From Xanthobacteraceae bacterium (GTDB taxonomy: Bacteria > Pseudomonadota > Alphaproteobacteria > Rhizobiales > Xanthobacteraceae), in contig JASHOR010000164.1 in NCBI GenBank assembly GCA_030041005.1, positions 1-64,000 on the forward strand: DNA of 64,000 bases, read 5' to 3'. The stretch's first letter is position 1. Each line of letters begins with the position of its first letter. The notes below the pieces were generated by a model, which searched no databases, had not been told where the DNA came from, and worked only from the letters and a program-made list of their open reading frames with translations. Both the position numbers and the translations under genes were made by a program. This document shows, piece by piece, positions 1 through 9,025 of the stretch.

Positions 1-1
1 C

Positions 2-442
2 GATGCCAGCCTCGCCAAGCTCGACGTCGTGATTGCCGCGGTGCATTCCTTTTTCGATCTGCCGCGCGGCGCCCAGACCGATCGCGTGATTCGGGCCATG
101 AACAATCAGCACGTATCGATCATCGCGCATCCGACCGGCCGTCTGATCGGCGAGCGCGAGCCTTACGCGATCGACATGGAGCGCGTCATTGCCGCGGCGC
201 GTGACACGGGCTGCCATCTCGAAATCAATGCTCAACCGGACCGGCTCGATTTGAACGATATGCACGTCCATGCGGCAAAGCAGGCCGGCGTGAAACTGGC
301 CATCTCGACCGATGCGCACTCGACCAATTCGTTCGACTATGTGCGGTTTGGTGTCGATCAAGCACGGCGTGGCTGGCTGGAAGCCGACGACGTGATCAAC
401 ACGAGATCACTGGCCGGTCTGCGAAAAATCCTCAGACACTGA
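2..442 (+). CDS. polX: PolX-type DNA polymerase/3'-5' exonuclease, C-terminal PHP domain (5' end outside window)
   Basis: The reading frame is open from base 2, so the gene enters from the left edge and only its last 146 or so codons are seen. The protein matches the PHP phosphoesterase domain that ends bacterial family X DNA polymerases: a VHSFFDLP stretch, AHPTGR, EINAQPDRLDL and STDAHS carry the metal-binding His and Asp residues expected there. PolX proteins fill short gaps and trim 3' ends in base-excision repair. The gene next door is an ATP-dependent DNA ligase on the opposite strand, which fits a repair context. Family assignment is firm; whether the missing polymerase half is intact cannot be seen. 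Confidence 0.85.
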   Translation, partial: DASLAKLDVVIAAVHSFFDLPRGAQTDRVIRAMNNQHVSIIAHPTGRLIGEREPYAIDMERVIAAARDTGCHLEINAQPDRLDLNDMHVHAAKQAGVKLAISTDAHSTNSFDYVRFGVDQARRGWLEADDVINTRSLAGLRKILRH

Positions 443-498
443 TGCCGCCAGCAAACTAACAGCAAACTGCGCTCAAATGAGCGAACGTCGTTCCGCGC

Positions 499-841
499 TC
501 AGGCCGCTTCCGACTCGCTCGGCCACAGTGCTCGAAGATCCGCCGGGAGGGCGTGCCGCACCTTTTCGACCTCGCCGGCCGCGATCTTCTCGGACAGCAG
601 CTCGAACACGGCCACAACGGCATCCGCCGCGAAGATGAGCGGATCGTTCGGAAAGGCACTATCGACGCGGCTGATGAAGTCGTCGCGGTGGCGATGCCTC
701 ACCGGCGTCACCGCCGGCCGCCAGTGCTCATAATAGACGCCACGCAGCAGTTCCGGCACTGCGCGCCAAAACCGGCAGTTTCATTGACCGGCAACCAGTC
801 GCGCACGGCCTGCAGCACCGTGCGCAGCAGCTTATAGCTTG
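499..841 (-). pseudogene. DUF2267 protein remnant, 5'-truncated and frameshifted
   Basis: Read on the minus strand, two frames join into one DUF2267-type protein. From about 841 to 759 the translation is YKLLRTVLQAVRDWLP through FGAQ; after the loss of one base near 758 the frame moves and continues PELLRGVYYEHWRP to the stop at 499. The N-terminal 30 or so residues are missing because the reading runs straight into the truncated ligase gene. DUF2267 proteins are small and of unknown function, often found with stress genes. A second DUF2267 copy lies at about 28.3 to 28.7 kb and is broken at the same GAQ codon. The frame break could also be a sequencing error, but the missing N-terminus cannot. 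Confidence 0.8.
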
Positions 842-2022
842 ATCACCACGCCTTCGGCGCCGTCGGCGATGGCTTGGTGAAAATAGCGCTCAATTCCCGC
901 CAAGTCCGAACTCATCGTATACTGCGAAAGGTGGACAATGCGGGACGTCTTGATACAGGCCTGCAACACCTTGCGCCGTTCCGTAAGGGGTGCGCCGAGC
1001 AGGTTCCGGCCTTTGCACAGCAGGATGTCGAACAGAAACAGCGCGGTCGGCGCTTTCTTGACATAGGCTTCGACGTCGTGCCGCCGCCTGCGCTGCATGA
1101 GGGTCTGAAACGGCAGCAAGCGCTTCGCCTCGGTATCGAATGCAACGATCTCGCCTTCGATGATGGTCTGACGGGATAGCTCGCATTTTTTAATTGCGTC
1201 GACGATTTCGGGATATTGATGCGTAATCCGCTCCAGCCTGCGGGAAAACAGCCGTATGTCACCTTTGGGGTCGCGATGAATTTGCACGCGTTCGCCGTCA
1301 TATTTGTACTCGACGAACATTTTCCCGCGCATGTGCTGCATCACCCCGTCCAGCGCCTGGACTCGTGAGGCCAACATCATGCGGACTGGTGTGCCAGGAA
1401 CCGGCGCGATCCGCTTGACGCCTCCTGCACCGGAGCGAGCCATGCGACGGGCCACCTCGCCCAAATCCGACAACACATTGTAGGCGTCTTCGGCGCTGTT
1501 TCGATCTGCCGCGCCTGGCGCAAAGGCTTTCGTCAGCGCCCGCAGGAAGATCATTTCGCCAACGCCGATCCGGTGGCTGCCGAGGACGGTGCGCAGAATG
1601 TATTTCGCCTCAATGCCTGATGCCTTTGCTAGCAATTGCGCCAATGTTCGGCGCTTGAGCTCTTGCGAGCCTTTACCTGAAATGTCCGTGATCTCACGCA
1701 ATTGTGCGAAGACGGAAGCGATAGCGACCAGTGGCTTTCGATTGTTGCGCGCCAGTTTTTCCGCCACCGTTCCGGCGTCACCGAGGCGAGCCGCCAGTTT
1801 GTCTACCTGTTGAAGCGGCGTTGCGTATGCCTGCGCTACCGCACCGATCACCATCCGCTCGGCCATGCCAAACTCTCGGGACGCAAAGGGAGGCGCCACC
1901 GCTTTTGCCTCTTCCGGATTGAGCCGCAATAGAAAAGCCGCCAGGATGGCAATCAGTGATGAGCTCGAAGATGTGTGCTCAAGTTCCTGAAAAACCTCTG
2001 CGAGATCGCGAAAGCTGATCAT
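832..2022 (-). pseudogene. ATP-dependent DNA ligase, C-terminally truncated
   Basis: The 396-residue product starts best at the ATG at 2022 (MISFRDLAEVF); the ORF-track start at 2187 adds 55 residues that look non-coding. The N-terminal DNA-binding domain is followed by the adenylation domain with motif I EYKYDGERV (Lys at about 240 is the AMP acceptor), motif III EGEIVAFD, motif IIIa LFLFDILL and motif IV GAEGVVIK. The protein then stops three residues later. Motif V and the whole OB-fold, which normally take such ligases past 500 residues, are gone. The DNA continues directly into the middle of a DUF2267 gene, so a deletion has fused two genes. Self-adenylation might survive but nick sealing is unlikely. 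FNR-type box 2199-2212 lies upstream. Confidence 0.85.
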
Positions 2023-2198
2023 CGTGCCCGGTGCCCCCTGGCAACGTTGGTGGTATCTGATCTTCCTAGTCGCCTGGCGAACCCTCTCGCTGATGCAGGT
2101 CAATGGCTGACGGCGAATGAACGCTAGAGATTCCCAGTTCATGGGGACCCTGGGCCTATCGCCGTCCAATGCCTTCGTTCCAAACACGCCGCCGTGGT

Positions 2199-2212
2199 TT
2201 GATCAGGATCAA
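2199..2212. promoter_or_regulatory. FNR/FixK-type box (TTGATCAGGATCAA)
   Basis: Perfect TTGAT-N4-ATCAA palindrome between the ligase gene (minus) and the 84-residue ORF plus groEL (plus). A class II activator at -41.5 would start the plus transcript near 2247, close to the Shine-Dalgarno of the ATG at 2259. Confidence 0.8.
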
Positions 2213-2258
2213 GGCAGCGGCAACCGGCCCAGTCCATTGGAAGCTCAAGGAGAAAGCG

Positions 2259-2513
2259 ATGGCCCAGGTGCAATCCTCCTACGGACGGGCCGCTATAGCC
2301 ACGCGAGACGATTTGCGCGGCTTTTTTGGCGACCTCGACGAGCGCAAGGTCCTCGACATACTGGCACTCAATCCGACAACGACCGACCTCGAGGAGGCGG
2401 CCCTGTGGGCGGCTGGGGATGGCGATGTTCTGGGCAAACGCGGTCATCCGTTGTGCGGCATTGCCGCGGAAATATGCGAAATCCTCACTGTCGATGAAGA
2501 TGAAGACCGCTAA
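2259..2513 (+). CDS. small conserved hypothetical protein ahead of groEL
   Basis: An 84-residue acidic protein starting MAQVQSSYGRAA and ending in an Asp/Glu-rich tail (VDEDEDR). The ATG at 2259 is preceded by AAGGAGA, a good ribosome binding site, which decides it over the longer ORF start at 2169. I do not recognise a named domain. No membrane segment or signal peptide is visible. It lies 30 bp before the GroEL paralogue in the same direction and directly behind the FNR-type box, so the two genes are probably co-transcribed under low oxygen. The role is unknown. Confidence 0.75.
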   Translation: MAQVQSSYGRAAIATRDDLRGFFGDLDERKVLDILALNPTTTDLEEAALWAAGDGDVLGKRGHPLCGIAAEICEILTVDEDEDR

Positions 2514-2543
2514 CGCGCACCGAATTGTTGAGAGGGTAAAGCC

Positions 2544-4166
2544 ATGCCCCACAAGCAGGTTCTGTTCCGCTCCGCCGCCCGGGAAAAAGTTCTGCGCGGC
2601 GCCGCCCAGCTCACTGACGCTGTCCGCGTCACGCTCGGCCCCCGATCCAAGTCGGTGCTGATCGAGAAGAAATGGGGCGCACCTATCGTTTGCAACGATG
2701 GCGTGACCATCGCCAAGGAATTCGATCTCAAGGATCCCGAGGAAAACCTCGGCGCGCGTATGCTGCGGCAGGCTGCGGAAAAGACCGGCGACATGGTCGG
2801 CGATGGCACCAGCACATCGACTGTCTTGGCCCATGCGATCTTTGCCGATGGGGTTCGTAACGTGGTCGCCGGCGCCAGCGCGATCGAGATCAAGCGCGGC
2901 CTGGATCGTGCCACCAAGCGGGCGATTGAAGCACTGCGCACCCTTTCAAGGCCAGTCGCGACGCAGAAGGAAAAAGCGCAAGTCGGTACGATCTCCGCGC
3001 ACAACGATCCTGCAATCGGCGAGCTCGTCGCTGACGCAATGGAGAAGGTTGGCAATGAGGGCGTGATCACCGTCGAAGAATCCAAGACGACGGAAACGAG
3101 CCTCGACGTCGTCGAGGGCATGCAGTTCGACCGCGGCTTTCTTTCGCCCTACTTCATCACCAATCCGGAAAAGGCGGAAGCAGTGATGGAGGATTGCCTG
3201 GTCCTGCTGTCTGACCGCAAACTCAGCTCGCTCAACGACATGCTGCCGCTGCTCGAACAGATCGCAAAAGCAGGCAAGCCTTTGTTGGTCGTGGCCGAAG
3301 ACGTCGAAAGCGAGGCACTTGCCACCTTTATCGTCAATCAAATCCGCGGTGCTTTGAAAAGCTGCGCCGTCAAGGCGCCTGGGTTCGGCGACCGTCGCAA
3401 AGCCATGCTGCAGGACATGGCTGCATTGACCGGCGGTCAGGTTATAGCCGAGGAGTTGGGCCTGAAGCTCGAGCACGCCAATTTGGAGCAACTGGGCCGT
3501 TGCAAGCGGGTGGTGGTCGATAAGGACAACACCACGATTATCGGCGGCGCCGGCGAGCGGAAGCTGATTGATGGCAGGATCGAGCAAATTCGGCGCGAGA
3601 TCGAGAAAACGACCAGCGATTACGACAAAGAGAAGCTCCAGGAAAGGCTGGCAAAGCTTTCAGGCGGCGTGGCTGTCGTCCGGGTCGGCGCACCTTCCGA
3701 ATCAGAGATGAAATCCAAGAAAGAAGCTTTCGACGATGCGATAAGCGCGACCAAGGCAGCCGTCGCGGAGGGAATCGTGCCCGGTGGGGGTCTGGCGCTG
3801 CTGCGTTGTGTGGATGCCGTGTCGCAGGAAGAGGCCAAATGCGAAGGCGACGAAAAGACCGGCGTGCAGATAATCAGGCGCGCGCTCGAAGCGCCGACCA
3901 GGCAAATCGCGGAGAACTCTGCCGTTGACGGCGGCGTGGTGGTCGCACGCATGCTGGAAGGTAAAGGCAATTTCGGTTTTGACGCCGCACGTAAGCAATA
4001 CGTCGATCTGGTTGAGGTCGGCATCATCGACCCCACGAAGGTGGTCCGCATCGCCCTGGAAAACGCCGTTTCGGTCGCGAGCGTTCTGCTGTTAACCGAA
4101 GCGACGATGACGGAAATCCCCGAGGAAAAGCCGGAACGGGCGCTTGCACCGGACATGGCGGCGTAA
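2544..4166 (+). CDS. groEL: GroEL-family chaperonin paralogue
   Basis: A 540-residue chaperonin of normal GroEL length. Recognisable stretches are [22 protein letters not shown], the ATP-site [14 protein letters not shown], the apical domain, and [13 protein letters not shown] near residue 415. Folding of client proteins in a double-ring ATPase is the family role. Two points set it apart from a housekeeping copy: there is no groES beside it, and the C-terminal Gly-Gly-Met tail is replaced by [13 protein letters not shown]. Rhizobia commonly keep several differently regulated groEL copies. This one follows the small ORF at 2259 and shares its FNR-type box, which suggests an oxygen-controlled accessory chaperonin that borrows GroES from elsewhere. 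Confidence 0.93.
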   Translation: MPHKQVLFRSAAREKVLRGAAQLTDAVRVTLGPRSKSVLIEKKWGAPIVCNDGVTIAKEFDLKDPEENLGARMLRQAAEKTGDMVGDGTSTSTVLAHAIFADGVRNVVAGASAIEIKRGLDRATKRAIEALRTLSRPVATQKEKAQVGTISAHNDPAIGELVADAMEKVGNEGVITVEESKTTETSLDVVEGMQFDRGFLSPYFITNPEKAEAVMEDCLVLLSDRKLSSLNDMLPLLEQIAKAGKPLLVVAEDVESEALATFIVNQIRGALKSCAVKAPGFGDRRKAMLQDMAALTGGQVIAEELGLKLEHANLEQLGRCKRVVVDKDNTTIIGGAGERKLIDGRIEQIRREIEKTTSDYDKEKLQERLAKLSGGVAVVRVGAPSESEMKSKKEAFDDAISATKAAVAEGIVPGGGLALLRCVDAVSQEEAKCEGDEKTGVQIIRRALEAPTRQIAENSAVDGGVVVARMLEGKGNFGFDAARKQYVDLVEVGIIDPTKVVRIALENAVSVASVLLLTEATMTEIPEEKPERALAPDMAA

Positions 4167-4337
4167 CAGCGCGGCCAAGAAACTGTGGGGTATCGCGAAT
4201 CCCAGCAGCAAATGAAGCGGAGCAACGCTCCACGTCATACGAGCTTGTCGAGCACGCTCGCGCCCGAACGTCTTAAGCACACACCGAGGTCTTCCGCCAC
4301 CCGTGAAATTTGAGCTTGCAGATAAAGCCGATGCGGA

Positions 4338-4909
4338 TCACTGCGGCTGCACAATCACCGGCATTTTCGACAATTTCCCTGGAATGCGGCAGCGGCGGCG
4401 GACCGGCACTCCGTCATAAAGGAAAATCTTCAGGGGGCGCCACATCGCCACCCACCGATGATCAGCATGCCCTCGCCAATTACATAGGATACTGTGCCGC
4501 GGGATACTGTGCCGCGCCGGAACGAGAACGCCAGCTCCCGCAACAGCACGCAGCAAAACAGGAACGCCAAGCCGCTGACAAGCGCGATGCGGCCCTCACG
4601 AAACAACAAGCGCAGCCGTCGGCGCGCGTGCGCCTCGCGATAGGCGAAGTAGTTACGGATGGCCGTGCCGAGATCGGGCCCATCGCTTTGCGGCATTTGA
4701 TCCGGCGGTAGATGGATAACCAGGCAGAACGGCCGCTTGCGCGATACTTCTTCAGCCGAGCCAACGATATAATCTTCGGCATCTTGGTCGAGATTGTGCT
4801 CATGAAACGGCGACGGGTCCAACGAGTTGAACAGCTGCGCAGGCCGATTGAGTTTGACCTCAATCCTTGCCTCCGCCAAAGGAGGGTCTTCGGAGTTCGA
4901 AGCGACCAT
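4338..4909 (-). pseudogene. small membrane protein gene, frameshifted near its 3' end
   Basis: Starting at the ATG at 4909, the frame encodes a soluble N-terminal half (MVASNSEDPPLAEARIEV..., with CLVIHLPPDQ) followed by a hydrophobic segment, ALVSGLAFLFCCVLLREL. At about 4450 the frame ends in RCGAP, while the adjacent frame gives the more natural continuation WVAMWRPLKIFLYDGVPV to a stop at 4338. One extra G in a GGTGGGTGG run would explain this, by mutation or sequencing error. A 15-bp in-frame tandem duplication (4487-4516) sits just before it. I recall similar unnamed proteins from rhizobia but know no function. FNR-type box 5014-5027 lies 105 bp upstream. Confidence 0.6.
4487..4516. repeat. 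15-bp perfect tandem duplication
   Basis: Two adjacent copies of GGATACTGTGCCGCG inside the frameshifted membrane-protein gene. They add five residues in frame (RGTVS-type repeat) at the end of its hydrophobic segment. Confidence 0.9.
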
Positions 4910-5013
4910 GATGCAGTATCCGCACTAACTCTGCCGCCAGCTTATTTGTCCGTTCTTCAAATGTCCTGGAGCGGGATGCGACGCGATCTACTCACGCCGT
5001 TCGCCATGACGAA

Positions 5014-5027
5014 TTGATCGAGATCAA
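5014..5027. promoter_or_regulatory. FNR/FixK-type box (TTGATCGAGATCAA)
   Basis: Perfect TTGAT-N4-ATCAA site in a divergent gap. At -41.5 it would start a plus transcript near 5062, 18 nt before the ATG at 5080, and a minus transcript near 4979 for the gene starting at 4909. Confidence 0.8.
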
Positions 5028-5079
5028 GGCCGCGCATTGCGCCGCCTCTATGGAAGGCCCAGACATAGAGGGATGTGAG

Positions 5080-5304
5080 ATGAAAGTGCGGCTTGAAGTC
5101 ACAAAGGACGGCGAGTGCCTGCACCAGGGCACATACGAAATCGACGACAGTGAGAGCTTCGGCAAGGCGTGGCAGGACGTTTGGGACGAGCTTCGCGAGC
5201 GCTCCTTGGCAAAGGCCACCAGCATCGGCGCGCTCATGGATTCGCTGCATGAAAGCACCATCAATGAACTGAACGGCGCCACGATCAGACTGACGACGCT
5301 CTGA
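5080..5304 (+). CDS. small conserved hypothetical protein
   Basis: A 74-residue protein, MKVRLEVTKDGECLHQGTYE..., with an N-terminal beta-rich part and a later helical part (SESFGKAWQDVWDELRERS). The ATG at 5080 follows a GAG/GATG-rich leader and lies 53 bp after the FNR-type box, at the distance expected for a class II activated promoter; the ORF-track start at 5014 falls inside the box and is rejected. No known domain is recognised and no signal peptide is visible. It stands alone, convergent with the USP-like pseudogene downstream. Confidence 0.65.
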   Translation: MKVRLEVTKDGECLHQGTYEIDDSESFGKAWQDVWDELRERSLAKATSIGALMDSLHESTINELNGATIRLTTL

Positions 5305-5318
5305 AACCCCGAATTTTC

Positions 5319-6184
5319 TCAGCCATGCTCTCCTGCGGAATGTACCTGGTCATCCTGATCGGCCGCGCACCCTGCCGGACCAGGGCCAACCGCCAATAGA
5401 GGTACGTCACGCAGTTGCGCAAACACCCGCACGGCGTCATCGGCTAGACGAGCCCGCGCTGCTACGCGCAGCCGCTCGTTGCCAACCGGTGTCGCGATCA
5501 ACGGTGCTGCCCTCCTCGCCGCTTCGTGCCCGTTTATTCGCCGCACCGAAACATTAAGCCGCTTCGCACTGGCAAGAAACTCAGTTGACAGAGGCGCACC
5601 GGCCAGCGCGACGATCAGCGGCTCTTTCAAGGCGCCGGCAATTTCCAAAGTGGTCGCCAAGCTAGGGTCATCGGCCTCACTCGCCGTCACCATGACCGGT
5701 CCGCGCGTGCGCGCGAGGCGCTTGGGGACAAACAAAATGGCAGCAGGCGATCGGAGCGCCGCATCGAGCAGATTGGTAAATTGCCGCGCAATCCATTCGC
5801 TCGGATGGCTGGGTTCCATGATAGCGACGATATCGTCGGCTCTGATCAGGGATGGCAAGTCCTGCACCTCCGTGACGGCGTCGAAGCCGGCCTTGATGGC
5901 GCAGCTACCGATGCTTTCGGCGAAGTGCGTCCGTGCAAGCTCAATGGCGTATTCGAGTTCTCGGGAAATCTGCGCCCCCTAGAACGGTTTCCATTCTCGT
6001 TCGACGAAACGCAACTCGCGACCCGGCAAGCGGCGAGCGCGTGCAGATTCGCATCGGTGATGACCGTGCCAAGCAACTCGATTTGGAAAAACTCTGCTAA
6101 TTCCGCGGCGGCCTGCAGCGCCGCGTCGTTCGCGTTGCCGTGCGATGATCCTACCACCATGCGGCTGAATCGCGGTCTTGTCAT
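5319..6184 (-). pseudogene. USP-like stress protein gene with frameshift and in-frame stop
   Basis: The ATG at 6184 opens MTRPRFSRMVVGSSHGNAND..., continuing to TDANLHALA. Near 6030 the frame must shift to read LPGRELRFVEREWKPF, which is followed by an in-frame TAG at 5979-5981. The same frame then continues GAQISRELEYAIELARTHF...QDLPSLIRADDIV to the stop at 5319. Joined, this is a protein of about 285 residues resembling a two-half universal-stress-type protein, though I cannot name its family with confidence. Its ATG overlaps the stop of a 24-codon tail left by a deleted upstream gene (GTATGACA), so it once belonged to a translationally coupled operon. Two independent lesions argue for real decay. 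Confidence 0.7.
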
Positions 6185-6873
6185 ACGCGGTTCTCGGCCG
6201 ACGCAAGCGCCTGTTGGCCAAAATTTTGCCGAATGCGGGCGAAGGCACGCAGCCGATCTTGCGCAGAATGAGGATACCCCTGGCGGCGGCCTTATCGCGA
6301 ACGGCCGTGAAAGCCTCGGCCTGTCTGGTTTGAAAAGCTTGGTCGATGGCTCCGAGGCGGGTCTGGTAATCTTCGCTCTCGAACACCGCCGGCAATGCGG
6401 TCTTAAGATCGTCGATGAGCTCATGCATGGCGTCGCGGAATGCGCTAGCACGCTGCCGCCGGCAGCTCGACCGCCACAGGCCTTCGCGGATCGTCGAAGT
6501 TATTGACATAGACCCAGTCGGACGGCTTGTGCCGCTCGGCCGCGGCTTCTTGAAGAACGCGTTCGATGGGGTGCTGCATGCGCATGCCGCTTGGGCCAAT
6601 CACGAAAAGGTTGAAACCGGGCCAGCCGATACGGGTCCCGAACTCGATGGCCTCGAGCGCACGCTGCTGGCCGATCAACCCATCCGCCGGCTCGATGTCG
6701 GCCGTCGACTCGAATGTGAGCATGGACAGATCGGTCGATCGATAAAGTCGCTCGACTGGCAGCGGCTGCGCCGGCTCAGATGTCTCAGATGCGCGTCCTT
6801 CATTGACCTCGCCGCCTGTCAAAACCGGCGCCGCTGCAGGCGCGGACGGGGGTTGCGATTCGAGTTCGGTCAT
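6185..6873 (-). pseudogene. Lon-related protease (LonB-like), N-terminal fragment, frameshifted and truncated
   Basis: The ATG at 6873 starts a protein with FESTADIEPADGLIGQQRALEAIEFG and FNLFVIGPSGMRMQ, typical of the N-terminal module of Lon-related ATP-dependent proteases. The frame breaks near 6447 (after VELPAA) and continues in the next frame as SAFRDAMHELIDDLKTALPAVFESEDY...ARGILILR. The match then ends: AAA ATPase and serine protease domains (normally to about 800 residues) are absent, and the DNA passes into a short tail of another gene (frame RLRAFARIRQNFGQQALASA) whose stop overlaps the next start. A deletion joining two genes is the simplest reading. FNR-type box 6929-6942 would start transcription 21 nt before this ATG. 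Confidence 0.75.
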
Positions 6874-6928
6874 CTGGTGTTCCCTGGCGCAATGCGAACA
6901 ACCCTATGCTCTTGCGCCGCAACGCAAA

Positions 6929-6942
6929 TTGATTCGGATCAA
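6929..6942. promoter_or_regulatory. FNR/FixK-type box (TTGATTCGGATCAA)
   Basis: Perfect site in the divergent gap between the Lon-like fragment (minus, predicted start of transcription near 6894) and the COG2187 kinase (plus). On the plus side the predicted transcription start falls at the ATG itself, so that mRNA would be leaderless or use another promoter. Confidence 0.8.
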
Positions 6943-6975
6943 TTGTCGCGGGGGCCACGGCCTTATGGTTCGACG

Positions 6976-8055
6976 ATGCGCGTCGAGGACTTACCGGCCG
7001 GTTCACCACTGCAAGCTTGCACCGCGCCCGAGCCCTCGCAGTCGGACAAAGTCGCGTTTTTGCTACGGGGCGATTCTTATCGGCCGCTCGTCCCTCGCGT
7101 CATGCAGCACGAAACTCACATGTCGCACGTGTTTCTCACCGGCGACCGCGTCTACAAGCTGAAAAAACCGGTCCGGTTCCCTTATCTCGACTTCTCCACA
7201 CTCGCTCGGCGCGAAATGGCTTGCCGAGCGGAAATCGCACTCAATCGCCGCCTCGCTCCCGACGTCTATCGCAATGTCGTCGCGGTGGTCCGCTCCGCGA
7301 CCGGCTTGGCGATCGCAAACGAAGGTGACGGCGAGATCGTCGACTGGCTTGTCGTCATGAACCGGCTCGACGACAGCCAGCTGCTCGATCGAACGATTGC
7401 CGACCGCCGGCTGCATCGCTGGCAGCTCGACCGCCTGGCGGAAGTCTTGATCCGGTTTTACCGTCGCGCCAAACCGGCGTCGCTGACGCCCGCTGTTTAC
7501 GCCGCTGAATTGCGGCGCGGCCTCGCCTATGATCGCCGCATTCTGCTTGATCCCCGCTTTCATTTGCCGAGCGGCCTAGTGCGCCGAGCGGACGCCATTC
7601 AGCGGCGTTTTCTGATCGAGCGGGCCGGGATTGTTGCGGAGCGCGTGCGCGCCCGACGGATCGTCGATGGGCATGGCGACCTGCGGCCCGAGCACATATG
7701 GCTTGGCGATCCGGTGCGCATTATCGACTGCCTGGAATTCAATGCGCGTCTGCGTATGGTCGATCCACTCGACGAGATCGCGTTCCTCTGCCTCGAATGC
7801 GAACGGCTGGGGGCCGCCTGGGCCGGACGATATTTGCGGCGAAAACTGATGCACGCGCTTCAAGATGGTCATTGCGATGAGTTGTTCGTCTTCTATCGCT
7901 GCCATCGGGCCATGTTGCGGGCGCGCCTTGCCATCGCGCATTTGCTCGAACCCGAGCCGCGAACGCCGGAAAAATGGCCGGCCCTGGCGCGCGCCTATCT
8001 GCAGCTAGCCGGGAGCGATGCCGTGCGGCTCGAGCGCCACCTCAAAAAACCATGA
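6976..8055 (+). CDS. COG2187 aminoglycoside-phosphotransferase-like kinase
   Basis: A 359-residue protein with the fold of APH-type small-molecule kinases. HETHMSHVFLTGDRVYKLKKPV carries the ATP-binding Lys region, IVDGHGDLRPEHIWL is the catalytic loop (HGDL), and IIDCLEFNARLRMVDPLDEIAFL holds the metal-binding Asp. The natural substrate of this family is unknown. The ATG at 6976 was chosen because the longer frame start runs through the opposite-strand Lon-like gene. Its 3' end overlaps the convergent PRPP synthetase gene by 14 bp. A relative in M. tuberculosis (Rv2004c, from memory) belongs to the DosR hypoxia regulon, matching the FNR-type box upstream here. Confidence 0.82.
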   Translation: MRVEDLPAGSPLQACTAPEPSQSDKVAFLLRGDSYRPLVPRVMQHETHMSHVFLTGDRVYKLKKPVRFPYLDFSTLARREMACRAEIALNRRLAPDVYRNVVAVVRSATGLAIANEGDGEIVDWLVVMNRLDDSQLLDRTIADRRLHRWQLDRLAEVLIRFYRRAKPASLTPAVYAAELRRGLAYDRRILLDPRFHLPSGLVRRADAIQRRFLIERAGIVAERVRARRIVDGHGDLRPEHIWLGDPVRIIDCLEFNARLRMVDPLDEIAFLCLECERLGAAWAGRYLRRKLMHALQDGHCDELFVFYRCHRAMLRARLAIAHLLEPEPRTPEKWPALARAYLQLAGSDAVRLERHLKKP

Positions 8056-9025
8056 TATCACTGAGCGTGTCGCCGGCATGCAAACGGCGGACTGCCTCGG
8101 CCAGCAGCGGCCCTAACGGAAGGATATCGAGCTTGTCCCGCGCGGCCCCGGCGCCGAGCCGAGGCGCCGGAACCGAGTCGGTGATCACGAGGCGGTCGAT
8201 CGCCGGATCCGCAAGAGCGGCTTCCGCTCCCGGCATGAACAGCCCATGGGTAACCAGTGCCACGACGCGCGTCGCCCCCGCGCGCCGCGCAGCGCGGGCC
8301 GCACGCACCAGCGTGCCTCCGGTGCTGATCAAGTCATCGATGATGAGAACAGTGGCGCCTTCCACCTCGCCGACGAAAAGATCGCCCGAGACCACACCGG
8401 CACTGCGCCGCTTCTCGGCAAATCCCTTGCCAATCGAACGCCGGAGTGCGGCCTCCAGCGCCTCATGCAACAGCTCAGCGCGCTTTGTTCCACCCGTATC
8501 CGGAGAAACCACACAGAGCTTCTCGTCCGCGAGTGCCTTGGCGTAATCGACAAACAGCGGCGCGGCGGTCAGCGCCACGGTCAGGCAACGAAAGGCGTTC
8601 TCGAAGGCGGCTGGATTGTGTACATCGACGGTGACGAGCGCGTCCACACCCACTGCCTCAAATAGGCTCGCCACATAGCGTGTTGTCACCGGGTCGTTAG
8701 GCTTTGTTCGTCTATCCTTACGCGCGTAGCAGAGATACGGCGTAAGTGCGGTGACGCGCGCGGCACCGGCATCCTTGAGGGCGCCGATGAAAAATAGCAA
8801 CCGGCACAGCTTGTCGTTCGCGCTCTGCTCTGGCCCACTGTGCAAGCTGTGCAACACGAAGGTATCGGCGCCGCGCACCGTTTCCAGCGGCCGTATCTTG
8901 TGCTCGCCATCCTCGAACTCCCGCTCCTCGTGCGCCGCCAAGGGCCGTCCCAATGCTGCCGCAACCGCAGAACCAAGCTCACCGGTTTCACGCAACGCGA
9001 AGAGGCACAGGCCTTGTTCAGACAT
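8042..9025 (-). CDS. prs: ribose-phosphate pyrophosphokinase (PRPP synthetase)
   Basis: A 327-residue enzyme making phosphoribosyl pyrophosphate from ribose 5-phosphate and ATP, precursor of nucleotides, His, Trp and NAD. Family marks include EFEDGEHKIRP, YLCYARKDRRTKPND (ATP-binding flexible loop region), DVHNPAAFENAF and the PRPP-binding VLIIDDLISTGGTL. The start at 9025 overlaps the stop of the upstream gene as ATGTCTGA; the ORF-track start at 9103 is rejected. It is a divergent, probably secondary paralogue rather than the housekeeping gene, being last in an ornithine decarboxylase / cDPGS-like / PRPP synthetase operon behind an FNR-type box. That suggests PRPP supply under low oxygen. 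Confidence 0.88.
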   Translation of the reverse strand: MSEQGLCLFALRETGELGSAVAAALGRPLAAHEEREFEDGEHKIRPLETVRGADTFVLHSLHSGPEQSANDKLCRLLFFIGALKDAGAARVTALTPYLCYARKDRRTKPNDPVTTRYVASLFEAVGVDALVTVDVHNPAAFENAFRCLTVALTAAPLFVDYAKALADEKLCVVSPDTGGTKRAELLHEALEAALRRSIGKGFAEKRRSAGVVSGDLFVGEVEGATVLIIDDLISTGGTLVRAARAARRAGATRVVALVTHGLFMPGAEAALADPAIDRLVITDSVPAPRLGAGAARDKLDILPLGPLLAEAVRRLHAGDTLSDIMVF

